64,000 nt of DNA from Pomacea canaliculata (Eukaryota > Mollusca > Gastropoda > Architaenioglossa > Ampullariidae): the NCBI RefSeq assembly GCF_003073045.1, contig NC_037590.1, forward strand, positions 9,443,042 to 9,507,041. Direction: 5' to 3'. A program made the position numbers and the translations under genes. Positions 12,501 to 22,467 of the stretch are shown here, in pieces; the first letter of the stretch is position 1, and every line of letters begins with the position of its first letter. Under the pieces are notes generated by a model. It searched no databases, had not been told where the DNA came from, and saw nothing but the letters and a program-made list of their open reading frames with translations.

Positions 12501-15410
12501 TCTTTTGTGTGTGTGTGTGTGTGAATAGACATGAAAATATCCACATAATATTGAATTGCATTTCAAACAAAAATACATACTCACCTACTCACATATACAA
12601 CACATACGTACATGCATAAATTCTTTTGAATTTGTTTTAATCAGTTTATTTCCTTAACCACCAAGGCATCATTTCAGTCTTTTGATAAAATGTGTAATGA
12701 GAGACACAGAAGGTTGAACTTGGTATTGCAGCCACTGAGTTTCTGGCGGCTTTACTGTCTGGTGTACATGACTGGTGTACATGACTGGTGTACATGACTG
12801 GTGTACATGACTGGTGTATATGACTGGTGTACATGACTAGCATTACAACCTTGTGTACCCGACACAAACCTCAATCGTCTGTTCTTGTTCCAGTGTACTG
12901 ACTCAATACAAGGACGACCAGAATGCCACAGAGACTAACAGATGCGGGCCTGAGGCGAGAAAATTTTTAAAAAGGGAGCTAGAAGAGGAGCTGAAGATCA
13001 AGATAGAAAAATATAATGATGATTATGGTCCTGATGATGATGATGAGCCGACCTGGCAGAACCTTGCTAACTGCCTAAACAATACGGCGGATCTAGACAA
13101 GCTCTGCAGGTATTTTCTTGAGTGAAATAACAATTATTTACGATTTCACCGACAATAGCAACTTTCTCTATGTTCTCTTGCTATCAGTAACAATGCATCT
13201 TCTAAAGGTCGTCTCAGACCAGGGGAAGAAACGATCCGTGAAAACTTTAAAGTTCCACTGAATTGTCACATGTATTTGCAAGTATTTACTCTTTTCTTAT
13301 TACTATTGTTATCATTGTTGATACATGTACACGTTTATGCGCTACCACAATGTTAGGCTTGTGTTCTGAGTGCTAATCAACCACACGAACAATGTAAGTG
13401 GTAGAAAAAAACCCTAAAAAAGCTTCAGATGACATGAAAAATAGTCAGACTGAATGTGGGAACCTAAAACTCCAGATGTTGTTCAAATCACCTCAATCTA
13501 CCCCAAAACAACACTGGTTTCCTGTGACTTTCACCTTCATTACTTCACACACAACTTTCCAAGCTTGGTCAGACGTTTAACGGCATTTGTCTGGGTAAGA
13601 CTGACCTTTGGCCTGTGTATGACTTAGGGCTGAGTCATCTGCCAACTGTATTAACATCTACTGGCGGCTGACACCTACAGTGAGTGGGTATGTTGTAATC
13701 AGGTGTAGCCGTGTAGAGTTGTTTACACACAATACGCAGTAAACATTTCAGGTAAGTGCAGGCAGATGGATAAAATAATTTTTGTGCCATCCACAAACAG
13801 GTTTCAAAAGGAGCAGAGTCAGTGCCTCTCTGTGGATATAGAGTCAAAAACGGAGAAGCTTCTCAACACCAGGCTGAGGACAATGCACTGCTACTGCGAA
13901 GGTTTATCTCCAGGTAGGTGATACCAGGTGCCTACAACATTTCTTTGAAACGAGGGTGAAAAGGAAGGTAGGAGCTTTACTATGTTAAGGACTTTCTAGG
14001 AGATCTATGTGTATTTCTGAGCACCTCACAAATATTTCTAAATATCTTTGTCGTTTGTTGTATCTAGTCGACAAACATTGCCATTCCATCGCCATTTTTG
14101 CTTGACGACGACGATGACGATGACGATGACTTAAAACGCGCAACATCACGACTGAGAAAGATGGCATTTATTTGCAGTTAGATAACGGACCAGTGACTAA
14201 CATTTTGGGGCACTTATATGGGTCTGTTAGCTTTGTCCTCCAACTTGTGAGACACACACACAAGCACGCACACAGTATAAGACTCTATATATATAATTAT
14301 ATTTATTCCCTGCCGGTATCAACTGGGTGTGATACTATGCTCACCTGTCTGTCCTACCTATCATCCGATCACATGCTTCTGCAAGGGGTGGCTGTAGAGA
14401 ATTGAGAGACACCGGCATTGCAGGTGTTAACAGAAAGGTATTGCAATCAGGTCTTTCTATGTTCCCCTGTTACTATCTAGACAGAGATCAGTTACTGTAA
14501 CTCATGTTCCCATAACTTGTCTCCTTTGTTTTCTCAGCCAGGTCCTTACCTCTAGTACCGCTGGTTGCCGGGGTCTGCGGCGGGGCGCTGGTGTTGTTGG
14601 TCATCTTCATCATTTTCCTCCTCTTGCGACGGCGCAAGCTCAGAGGTGAGTTGTATAAACACGATGACAGCCAACATGTCAACCTGTAAACATTCCACCT
14701 GCAACACCGACACGACCAGCTCTCTAGTCAACCTCGGGTCTCGCTACGACAAACGGCCGCCACGCGCTCCGTGACTACTTTACCTTTGAAAGTGCGAGGC
14801 CAATGTCTTATCTCTATTTTGTACGACCTTTGTATAAACGAAGGAAGACTAACAACCCGACTTCTTTTCAACCCAACGAGTCAGTTCCGCATGAATGGAA
14901 AACATATTCTGCATCTATTTTCATCATGTAATGGCTGTTTTGAAAACAAAGAATTCACCCATCATCTCGAAAAAGTTGTACCTTTTGAAGAAACAGCAGC
15001 TACATATGTGGAGAATCCCAGAATAAGACTGCACCTGAGTGTATACTGTGAACATCCGGCATTGGAGACATCCCTCGCCTCTTAAGGTAAGTATTCACGT
15101 CGCAAATACAGAGAATTGATAGATTAGGAAAACTTTTTTCACCTCGTGATGGCCATTGCAACCACACAAATTTTTCGAGACTTTCTTAGGACTGGAACAT
15201 CATAATTGATTTATTCTGCCCAGCATTATCCATTAACCCCTAGGACATAGTATCCTGTACCTTTGATATTTTGAAACGTCAACAACTAATATTTTTTCAC
15301 TTTCTGTCACTTCTAGGTTGAGCCCAGTCTAGAAAGCTCAAGAACGAGAACTAACAGAAAGTCTGAAATGCGAGAGCAGCAGCAGAAGCATTGACAACTA
15401 AAAGTTGACA
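9511..15410 (+). CDS. Gene B: paralogous single-pass receptor-like membrane protein, short or unresolved tail
   Basis: Paralogue of genes A and C. Exons: about 9511-9727 (Cys/Asp-rich linker), 10928-10975, 11192-11245 (both small, phase 1-1), 12320-12467 (three Cys, ends IQLHNICG), 12894-13109 (three Cys, ends LDKLCR), 13801-13913 (ends TMHCYCEGLSP) and 14538-14652 (TM, SLPLVPLVAGVCGG then LLVIFIIFLLL, then RRRKLRGEL). All donors, acceptors and phases agree with gene A and gene C. The ectodomain has an NAT sequon. No copy of the long Tyr-bearing tail is seen. The acceptor at about 15316 (cttctag) would give only a few residues before a stop in the expected phase, so the cytoplasmic part may be very short, or an exon is missed. 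The 5' end is uncertain and the signal peptide unplaced. Introns carry a Tigger derivative and a LINE relic. Confidence 0.78.
9763..10673 (+). mobile_element. Non-autonomous Tigger/pogo-like DNA transposon
   Basis: A 911-bp element with perfect 23-bp terminal inverted repeats (cagtgatacctcggttctcg...) flanked by TA on both sides (9761-9762, 10674-10675), the target duplication of the Tc1/mariner-pogo superfamily. Inside, 10035-10330 encodes the C-terminal end of a Tigger-type transposase (NRAVNIFNDNVMSTFRKIL, then KKQQTIDKFF). The DNA-binding and catalytic parts are absent, so it is an internally deleted copy. The perfect termini suggest a fairly recent insertion, in the first identified intron of gene B. 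Confidence 0.9.
11436..12080 (+). mobile_element. LINE (non-LTR) reverse transcriptase relic
   Basis: Conceptual pieces in shifting frames: GEEQAGFRKNYSTIDRI, LMQKQLVRN, IEFCKASV, EEWCSWKDAQSHQS, and FAGDIVL where an active element would have FADDIVL. This is the core fingers and palm of a non-LTR reverse transcriptase, heavily decayed by indels and stops. It sits in the gene B intron before the exon at 12320. Clade not assigned. Confidence 0.75.
12759..12838. repeat. 13-bp minisatellite
   Basis: About six head-to-tail copies of ctggtgtacatga with one internal variant (gtata), in a gene B intron just upstream of the exon at 12894. Confidence 0.93.
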
Positions 15411-15814
15411 AAGACTGTGATTTCTGTTGATAACCCTGGATGTAAGAAGACATTGAAAATAATGGATTTTATTTATTGGGAGTCGCCTACTGCCTAGCTT
15501 GTTATCTTGAAAGTCTTTTTAAAAGCATGTCTTATTATTACCTTTCTCTACATCAGAAAATAACGATGATTTAATATTTTTCAGAAATGAAAGTCACACG
15601 CACTGAAGAGACTGCACAGTACGACGTAGGTGTTGTTGGACACTGGAGCATTATAAAATGTGGACCTCCACTTCCTGCTGGAATTAGATGAGAATGATTT
15701 TTAAGACCATGCTAATTAGTAAGCGACTATGCATACCTGTGTGTGTGTGTGTGTCAACCATCCTTGTAGTGTCTAGTGATGTGTGATGCTGCAGAATGTG
15801 TACATGATTTGTTG
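14653..15814. other. 3' region of gene B and spacer to the GT31 gene
   Basis: A 104-codon plus-strand frame (14771-15085) ends just before a strong donor (aag|gtaagt at about 15088), and an acceptor at about 15316 opens a frame ending at about 15390. These may be alternative terminal exons of gene B, but neither is homologous to the tails of genes A or C. A short (gt) run is at 15740-15754. Confidence 0.3.
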
Positions 15815-17020
15815 CTAGTCATGGCCTCTTTCTTGGTAGCACGCCGTCCAGTTACCTGTACGTAAAATGAGATGAATTTCCGAATACAGCTTGTAAAACT
15901 CGTTTGCTGTCAAATTCACAGCCGTCACACGCGAGTTGATCGCCATCTCACAAGGTGACGGACGCTTGGACATCCAGAAAGAAAAACCCTCGTGAGCCAC
16001 ACGGCGTATCCCGGCACGCTTTGCGAGAATGCCGGTGACGTAGACGTCCTCCAGGTGCAGGTAGTCCGAGTTGCGGCTGGCGAGCAGGATGGCTCTGGCC
16101 GCCGTCACGCTCATCACGTAGCCGCCTCCGAAGACGTAGGTCGGGTAGACGTCGCTCGGGTAGTCCAGGTAGGTGACGAACCACTTGTCGGCGGGGTCCC
16201 GCACGACGGAAGAGTTGACGCACACGGCCCCCGCGATGCTGTAGTCGTCCCCCAGCGCGTGGCTGCGCAGCGCGTGCAGTAGGTACGGCACGTTGACGTA
16301 GGTGTCGTCGTCCGTCTTCATGACGTAGCGCGCGCGCGGGGCGTTCCGCGCGGACCACGAGAGGGCGCTCAGAACTTTGCGCGACAAGTTGAAGTAGGTG
16401 TCGGCCAGGTCAGTTTTGATGACATCGCTGTGCAGCTCCTGCTCTCTGGCGATGATGCTGTCCCAGCCGTCGTCTTGGCCGACGAAGAACCGGACCAGAA
16501 CCTTGGCGCTGTCGAGGTTCAAGCCCCACGTCCGTCGAACAGCCAGGCGCAGCTGAGTGTTTTCTGGTTTCGAGCACACGACGACAACCAAGAAAGGGTC
16601 CCAGTCGATCTTGCTTGTCCTGGGTGGCCAAGACGACACGACAGACGACTGTGAAACCACACCAAGTTCAGCCACGTGAGCTGCTGAAAACCTTTGACCC
16701 GGCATTCTGGGAATGGATGCCGAACCATTGACCTCTGAAACCCATTCGTTTCTGCTTAAATGCTGGAGGTTAGAGCAGGGCCGGCCGCTGCACGGACGGT
16801 ATTCTGGGAGGTCTGATGCTGGACCAGAGCTTACGACCAGAGTGGATGTTTTCAGACGCTGCTTTCTGGTAAACAAACCGTTATGCGAATGCTGCACTGC
16901 TGCAGCGCTGTTGAATTCGTACAGCAGCTTCAGTACCGAGCCGACCACAGCCAGAAGACTCAAGATGATGACCGGTCTGCGTGATCTGTTGAACCACTTC
17001 CAGCTTCCTCGCATTATCAC
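15815..17020 (-). CDS. Beta-1,3-glycosyltransferase, GT31 family (B3GALT/B3GNT-like)
   Basis: Intact 401-residue intronless type II membrane enzyme of the Golgi, transferring Gal or GlcNAc in beta-1,3 linkage to glycan acceptors. Layout: short cytosolic N-terminus with basic residues, signal anchor about 15-34 (VIILSLLAVVGSVLKLLY), a stem to about 135, then the catalytic domain. GT31 landmarks are all present: RRTWG at 162, the metal-binding KTDDDTYVNV with DDD at 237-239, YPTYVFGGGYVMS at 292-304 and LEDVYVTGILAKRAGI at 323-338. NxS/T sequons occur in the stem and catalytic domain. Length is usual for the family. It starts at the first Met before the anchor. Codon use is much more GC-rich than its surroundings. 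The exact donor/acceptor pair cannot be told from sequence. No link to the neighbouring receptor-like genes is evident. Confidence 0.96.
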   Translation of the reverse strand: MIMRGSWKWFNRSRRPVIILSLLAVVGSVLKLLYEFNSAAAVQHSHNGLFTRKQRLKTSTLVVSSGPASDLPEYRPCSGRPCSNLQHLSRNEWVSEVNGSASIPRMPGQRFSAAHVAELGVVSQSSVVSSWPPRTSKIDWDPFLVVVVCSKPENTQLRLAVRRTWGLNLDSAKVLVRFFVGQDDGWDSIIAREQELHSDVIKTDLADTYFNLSRKVLSALSWSARNAPRARYVMKTDDDTYVNVPYLLHALRSHALGDDYSIAGAVCVNSSVVRDPADKWFVTYLDYPSDVYPTYVFGGGYVMSVTAARAILLASRNSDYLHLEDVYVTGILAKRAGIRRVAHEGFSFWMSKRPSPCEMAINSRVTAVNLTANEFYKLYSEIHLILRTGNWTACYQERGHD

Positions 17021-17040
17021 AGGCCCGAAGTCATCCAGCT

Positions 17041-17573
17041 AACAGAGGGAGGGAAAAAAAACAACTAATGGGGGTGACTGCTCAAATACTTGGCTGACTA
17101 CTGGCGATGCTCTGCTTATGTATTTTCTATTTTTATGTCTGGAGTTACAAGAACGTTCTCGTTCGCTCAAGAACGAATATTCGCCTCGCAAAAGACAGTG
17201 TCCGAACATCTGGTCTGACACTTATGAAGAGAAAAGACACTTGATTTCAAGATACAACAAAGTAAGTGTCCCGGATGGATGGTCGAACAGATCTTCCGTG
17301 GAGAAAGTCGATTATGTGTTAGAAAGTGTCCTGGCTTGTGAATCGAACTCTTCCCGGATAGGGGACGTAGATTCACAAACACTTACTCTTAGCACGTGCT
17401 GATCCAAAGTTCAGAGTTCACAGGCCGGCACATCAATGAGCATGTCCTTCAGTGGCACGATCTTGACTTGGCACAATGCCTCCTCACTCATACACTATTG
17501 TAACCTGATCTTCCTGATGCCAGTATTGATCATTTATTTACTGTCATCACCAATAAAGTCCAGGCTTGCCAGT
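17041..17573. other. Spacer upstream of the GT31 gene
   Basis: It holds the presumed promoter of the GT31 gene. A plus-strand frame at 17118-17402 reads coding-like sequence (PNIWSDTYEEKRHLISRY) of unknown nature. No homology recognised. Confidence 0.35.
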
Positions 17574-19637
17574 TGCATCACAATGAAACAACTGAAAACG
17601 ACTCACGAACAGCAATAACACTGGCGAGTCTATTGTCCATCATCTTTTGTACATGGCCGAAACGTTCTTAGAGAAAGAGAGAAAGGGTGGAAAATTCAAG
17701 GCTGAGAATCATGTAGTAGAAATTTTGCCGCTCGATAGACTTTCAGTTGTACAACGAAGCCATGGTCTTGTGGAGCAGGATGTGGTATCGCTAACTGATG
17801 AAAGTCGATGATACTGTATTTCCTGTGTGCTCGCTCGACAAGTAGACAAGCCTCAAACTTTGACCTCCGTGGGTCTGGTAGGCGTTCTTCCTGTCGTTCT
17901 TATCATTACATCAACAGCATGGTGCGGTCAGCATCAACATTATTATTCTAAATCCGATATCCTCAAAACAATATCAAAACCTGTTGTATTACAGCTTTTT
18001 TTAAATGGAGCCGAACAAGCCAAGCTGCATCTTCTGAGAAATGTTGGACGCACACAATTAGAGGACCGCACACATGTTGGTGGAATGTCAAGTGAACGGC
18101 CAATTCATTATGCAGGCAGACCGGTGGGAGGGTAGTGGGGGAGAAAAAAACTTATCCTCCCTCCCCCCTCCCCAAACGCTGTTTTCCCAGGAGACACCCG
18201 ACACACACCGTGCCCTTGATAGGCTGGCGCAGTGCATGCTGGGAGGCTTCCTGCCAGACCCACCCAACGAGCATCGATCCGGGTCTGCACGACGGGTGAA
18301 CAGCAATCGCACGGCCTCCGCTGTGACCTTCACTAACTCCATGCCACCCAACCTACTCCCCTTCCGGCTCCCTCCCCCTACACACATACACACCTTTTCT
18401 TCTTTTCTTTCCATCCCCTCCCTTCCTCCATCCGGCGCCGCCCCTCCACAAGTCTCGATGGCGCGGCTCTGTGGCTTCTGATTTGATGCCAGGAGTTGTG
18501 TGCGCTGACCGGAGATCGATCTGTGGAAGTCGCTGCTGAAAATAGAGGTCACATCTCTTTCTGAATGCAGTTACACGGCTGTTTGAAGTTGCCCACGACA
18601 GGACGAATCCTCGGAAACAAAAAAAATACATCGAGAGCTTTTATTTGGTCTGACAAAGGTAAATGCTGTTTTGAAATAAAAGGGACTATAGTCTGACCAA
18701 AACAGTATAAATAATTTGTTTACATTATTTGTACGCAGGGTCAGGATGTGAGCGCGTATTTCTTTAAGTTTGTAAATTTTGAACTTTACTAGCTCCAAGT
18801 ATTTCATTGCATCATCGCTCTGCTGTAATTTAGCGGTTTTGTTGGATCCCCTTTTCTTTCCGCTTCAGAAACAAATCATTATTTCCACAGCTCCATCCAC
18901 CAAAGCAGATGAGGATAGGACGTTTATGCAGAAATCAGTCAAATCGACATGATCTTTTCTCAGGTTTTTCCTCCTAACGGCATTAAGGAGGATTAAACAT
19001 TATACACAAAGTGCTTCAAGTACAGCATTGAGAACAGTTTTGCGGACGCTCTCGTGTCTAAGGAACCAAAGTTCATGGTTTTTATCGTCTGCAGAAATGT
19101 GTGCATTCCTAATATTTTACTCAATGTCTCACACAGTGCATTCATGCCTTTTTTCTCCATGTCATCACTAATGACTTGTTGCAGGGGGTGGGGGGTCAGG
19201 TCAGTTCTTTTAAATTGCATTTGAAAATGAATGCGACAGTCTATTCCAACCCCTCAGTACATGATAGGAACTGAGAAAGTGATCAATACATGCCCCTCCC
19301 CGCTCTCCAAAAATCGAAGCTGTGAAGCTCAAAGTCTGATGGTCCTCTATAAAAAGTATTTGTCAATGATCGCATGAAAACTATTTTCCCATCAACCCGT
19401 GCCATGGAGAGCTTGACTGGGAAAAATCTGCCCACCCAACCCCCTTCCTTCCGCCTGTGGGCCTGTCACCAATACAGTGAAGGTTGGCTGTCCTGGGTTC
19501 AACTCTCGTCTCGAGCATGCTGGGTTTTTTTTCTTTATCTAGCATGTTTACATGGCTGATACAACACGCGTGTGGAGGGGTGTGCACAGGGAGAAGAATG
19601 TTTCTCTTTACCAGTGTGCGTATAATAGTACATGTAA
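17574..19637 (+). repeat. 2.06-kb long direct repeat, copy 1
   Basis: Near-identical, same orientation and same length as 33029-35092. Both start at gcatcac(a/g)atgaaacaactg and end at aatagtacatgtaac, after which flanks diverge. Differences are scattered substitutions and small indels. No transposase or polymerase domain is readable; a frame of about 100 codons (17827-18135) is open in both copies (KSDILKTISKPVVLQLFL). The 3' part (about 19465-19500) looks like a tRNA-type B box (gggttcaactctcgtctcg). It could be a non-autonomous transposon family or a segmental duplication. Confidence 0.9.
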
Positions 19638-19950
19638 CCATGGAGGTGTATAGGTGGACTGATGTCTGTATGTCGGCCTCTTGCGAAGTGATCCGCGGTC
19701 AGACTCGGCGAACCAGAGGCTGATCGTACTTCCGGAAAAGCAGCGCGAAAATGGAAGTTAATGAGGCGTTTGATATCAACAATATAATTACCGTAAGTGT
19801 ATTGCTTGTTTGCACTATTAACCAATCTTGTATCTATTTAGAACACAAAAGTATTTGCTGCACTAGTCGGAAATCTTTTGTAGGAAATAATAAATAATAT
19901 GAATCGCATTTACACTTCTAGATCTAGAATCATGAAGTGTTCGCTTATAT

Positions 19951-20317
19951 CAGGGGTCTCAAACACGCGGCCCGCGGGCCGAATGCGGCCCGCGAAACAT
20001 TTTTGTGCGGCCCTCGGCCACGTCCTCGGTGTATATGTATGTTGTGCTTGGTGATTAACTCCCGCAGTGAAAATTACCCCCGTTATTAGTGACAGAGACA
20101 ACGTCAACTTATTTTAATAAACTAAACTGCCTGTGCATGTAATAAACTACACTAAATGTAATTAATAATTATAAAAACTTTATTTTAGCATTTAACTGCA
20201 GTGACAGTAGTGTTCGTAAAATTTAATGAAAAAACATTTTCTTTTCGTGGTGCGGCCCGCTGACTGGCTGTTACTTTCCACTGCGGCCCACATGCTAATA
20301 TGAGTTTGAGACCCCTG
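19951..20317. mobile_element. hAT-type MITE with intact target duplication
   Basis: A 367-bp element with 14-bp terminal inverted repeats caggggtctcaaac / gtttgagacccctg, flanked by a perfect 8-bp duplication gcttatat (19943-19950 and 20318-20325). An 8-bp duplication and CAGGGG ends are typical of hAT transposons. The GC-rich subterminal parts repeat gcggccc motifs. No coding capacity. Confidence 0.93.
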
Positions 20318-20449
20318 GCTTATATGCTTCACCTCGGTCTCTCGCTTTTATATAAAATCCGGTATTTCGGTACACGGACGTTTCTGCGCGGGGCACTTCA
20401 TTTCGGCATTTCACGCGGGACCTTTAGCCGAAGTCAAGTGTGGGACGCC

Positions 20450-20563
20450 CCTTAGCTCACACATTTCTCTCGCCATTGTATCAATGTATCAGTGAACTCT
20501 CTCTCACCATCCCTCCTCATGTGAACCGTTAGCTCACACATTTCTCTCGCCATTGTATCAAAG
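20450..20563. repeat. 33-bp direct repeat pair
   Basis: The string ttagctcacacatttctctc with its continuation through gccattgtatcaa occurs at about 20452 and again at about 20529, 77 bp apart, in the upstream region of gene C. Confidence 0.85.
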
Positions 20564-21826
20564 TTTTTTCTCAAAGCTGTTGCTCATAATCTGTGACAAT
20601 CAAAGTGAACTGTCTGTGAAGTCTGTGTGTAAAATTTGTTTGAAATAAAGAATTATTGAGTAATCTAGTAGTTTCTTTTGTAGTTTCTAATTGCCGTAAC
20701 CTGGCAATTAATAAGTTAGTGAGAACTGAAGTTGTAAGAAACATCAACGAGAGGTGGCACGTTGATAAAAGTATAAAAGTTGGGATAAAAAAAAACAAAC
20801 TGGTGCAAGGTAGAAAAGCGAACCTCGGCAAGACCTGGCGCCCACAGCTCAGTGACTTTCAGTGGATTCTGAATGTTACGTAAATCATAAGACGAAGGGG
20901 GATCGAAGGTGTTTGAAACTGTACAAATAAATTAAACGAGTTTCAGTTGCAAACTATATTTAGCAATAAAACGCCTTTCTCAGCCGACTAGTTATGCTGT
21001 AAGGTCTGATAAAAGTGAGGCGAAACGGCTTCTACCTGAACATATACTGTCTTTCCTTACATCTTTCTTTTCTCATAAGAGGGGATAATAATATTTAATA
21101 CTTTCAGTTCATTCCTCCTGATAACTGACCAAGTACACCTTGGTTTGAGTGCAATGTTCAAACTTTAACAAATGGCCAACAATTCACGACTGCAACATGA
21201 TGCCCCCACGGTCTTTTCTCTTCTTATCTAACCCGACCATTGTGCTGGGTGGAGGTCATCGGTGCTTGTGTCTTCCTGAGTCGACAAAACCGAAAAATGA
21301 AATAAAAAAAAAATTGTACTCAAACTAGCACGACGCAGGCAGAATAAGAGCCAACACAAAGTACTCTGCTCAGAAAGACATTGCATTGCTAGGAATTAGA
21401 GCCTGTGACAGTAGGTTCACATAGAAGTCGTTTCGCCTCAGCGCTCAGACCCTGCGGCAAGTACAATGGTCGGGTGAGGAAGACGTCTTATGGCCAAGCT
21501 ACTCGGCGGTGCCTCTGATCTCTACCCCGCCTTTGTCCAGGTACAGTAGTAATTTGAGACGACTGGACACAAATAGTCAGCATCGCGTGTACTCCTACCT
21601 TCCCTCGCACGGGCGATACCACTGTCTTTCCTCCGGACACAAAACTTCGGCCTTTAAGTCTTAATGCTCGTTTATATATATATACGTTACTCCATCTCAT
21701 TTCAATTACAGTAGATAAGCATGTTTTAAATTCTGTCACAAACGTTACTTTAGTCTTTCTCCTCCCCCACCCCACATACACACCGCCTCCTCTCGCTCAG
21801 GGGATTTCCTCATCAAGTGGCATGCC

Positions 21827-22081
21827 CAGGGCCGCCGAGAGCCAGCCCGGGCCCCGGGACAGACCTCTCCGGGCCCCTTGTACTTGTAATCGTAAATTAT
21901 TTTCCCAGTATATAATGTACTTTTACAATTCCAATCTCAATATCTACACTCAAACTCAACTTCTGCATGTGTAATGCTTGGGTGTTCTGTCCTTAGACCT
22001 TTCTTTAAAAGAAAAAGAAAAGGAGAAGAAGAAAAAAAATCCACTGACCAAGGCCGGGCCCCCTTGACAGCCGCGGGCCTG
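21827..22081. mobile_element. Possible GC-ended MITE
   Basis: The ends cagggccgccgagag and (reverse complement) caggcccgcggctg are similar but imperfect inverted repeats around an AT-rich core with a GA-rich tract (about 22011-22040). No clear target duplication. Tentative. Confidence 0.35.
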
Positions 22082-22467
22082 GGTACACCAGACCCCCCTG
22101 TCCCCCCCTCTCGTCAGGCCTGGGTATGCCGGGATATTGTGACTCATTGAAGACTGCGTCACAAGACCGGCCATTACGAGGGCTTACGTCACCTACTTTT
22201 GTGTCCAGCGGGTGAGACCCCAACAACACTATGGGCGATACCCCCTACGTCACGTGGTCCCTTCCCCTTCGACCCCTGCTCCCAGCGCACGTGGCCGAAA
22301 CGCGGTCGTGCGACGCTTGAGCCAGCCAGGGAAGACTCGTCCCTTGACATCGCACGCTCGTCTCTTCCAGGACCAGCTCTTACCTGCCATGGGGTGCCTG
22401 ACGTAACAGCGACTGCGAGCGTCCAGGGTCAAATCGCGGCAAGGAGGGCAACAACCAAAGAAGTGAA

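Noticed and set aside
18088-18552. Long minus-strand open frame (154 codons) repeated at 33682-34017
   Set aside because: It lies inside the 2-kb direct repeats, has low-complexity Gly/Arg/Lys runs caused by C/T-rich DNA and shows no domain; likely a by-product of base composition.
17574-19637. Helitron for the 2-kb repeat
   Set aside because: The 5' end can be read as A|TC, but the 3' end lacks CTRR and a terminal hairpin, so the class is not supported.
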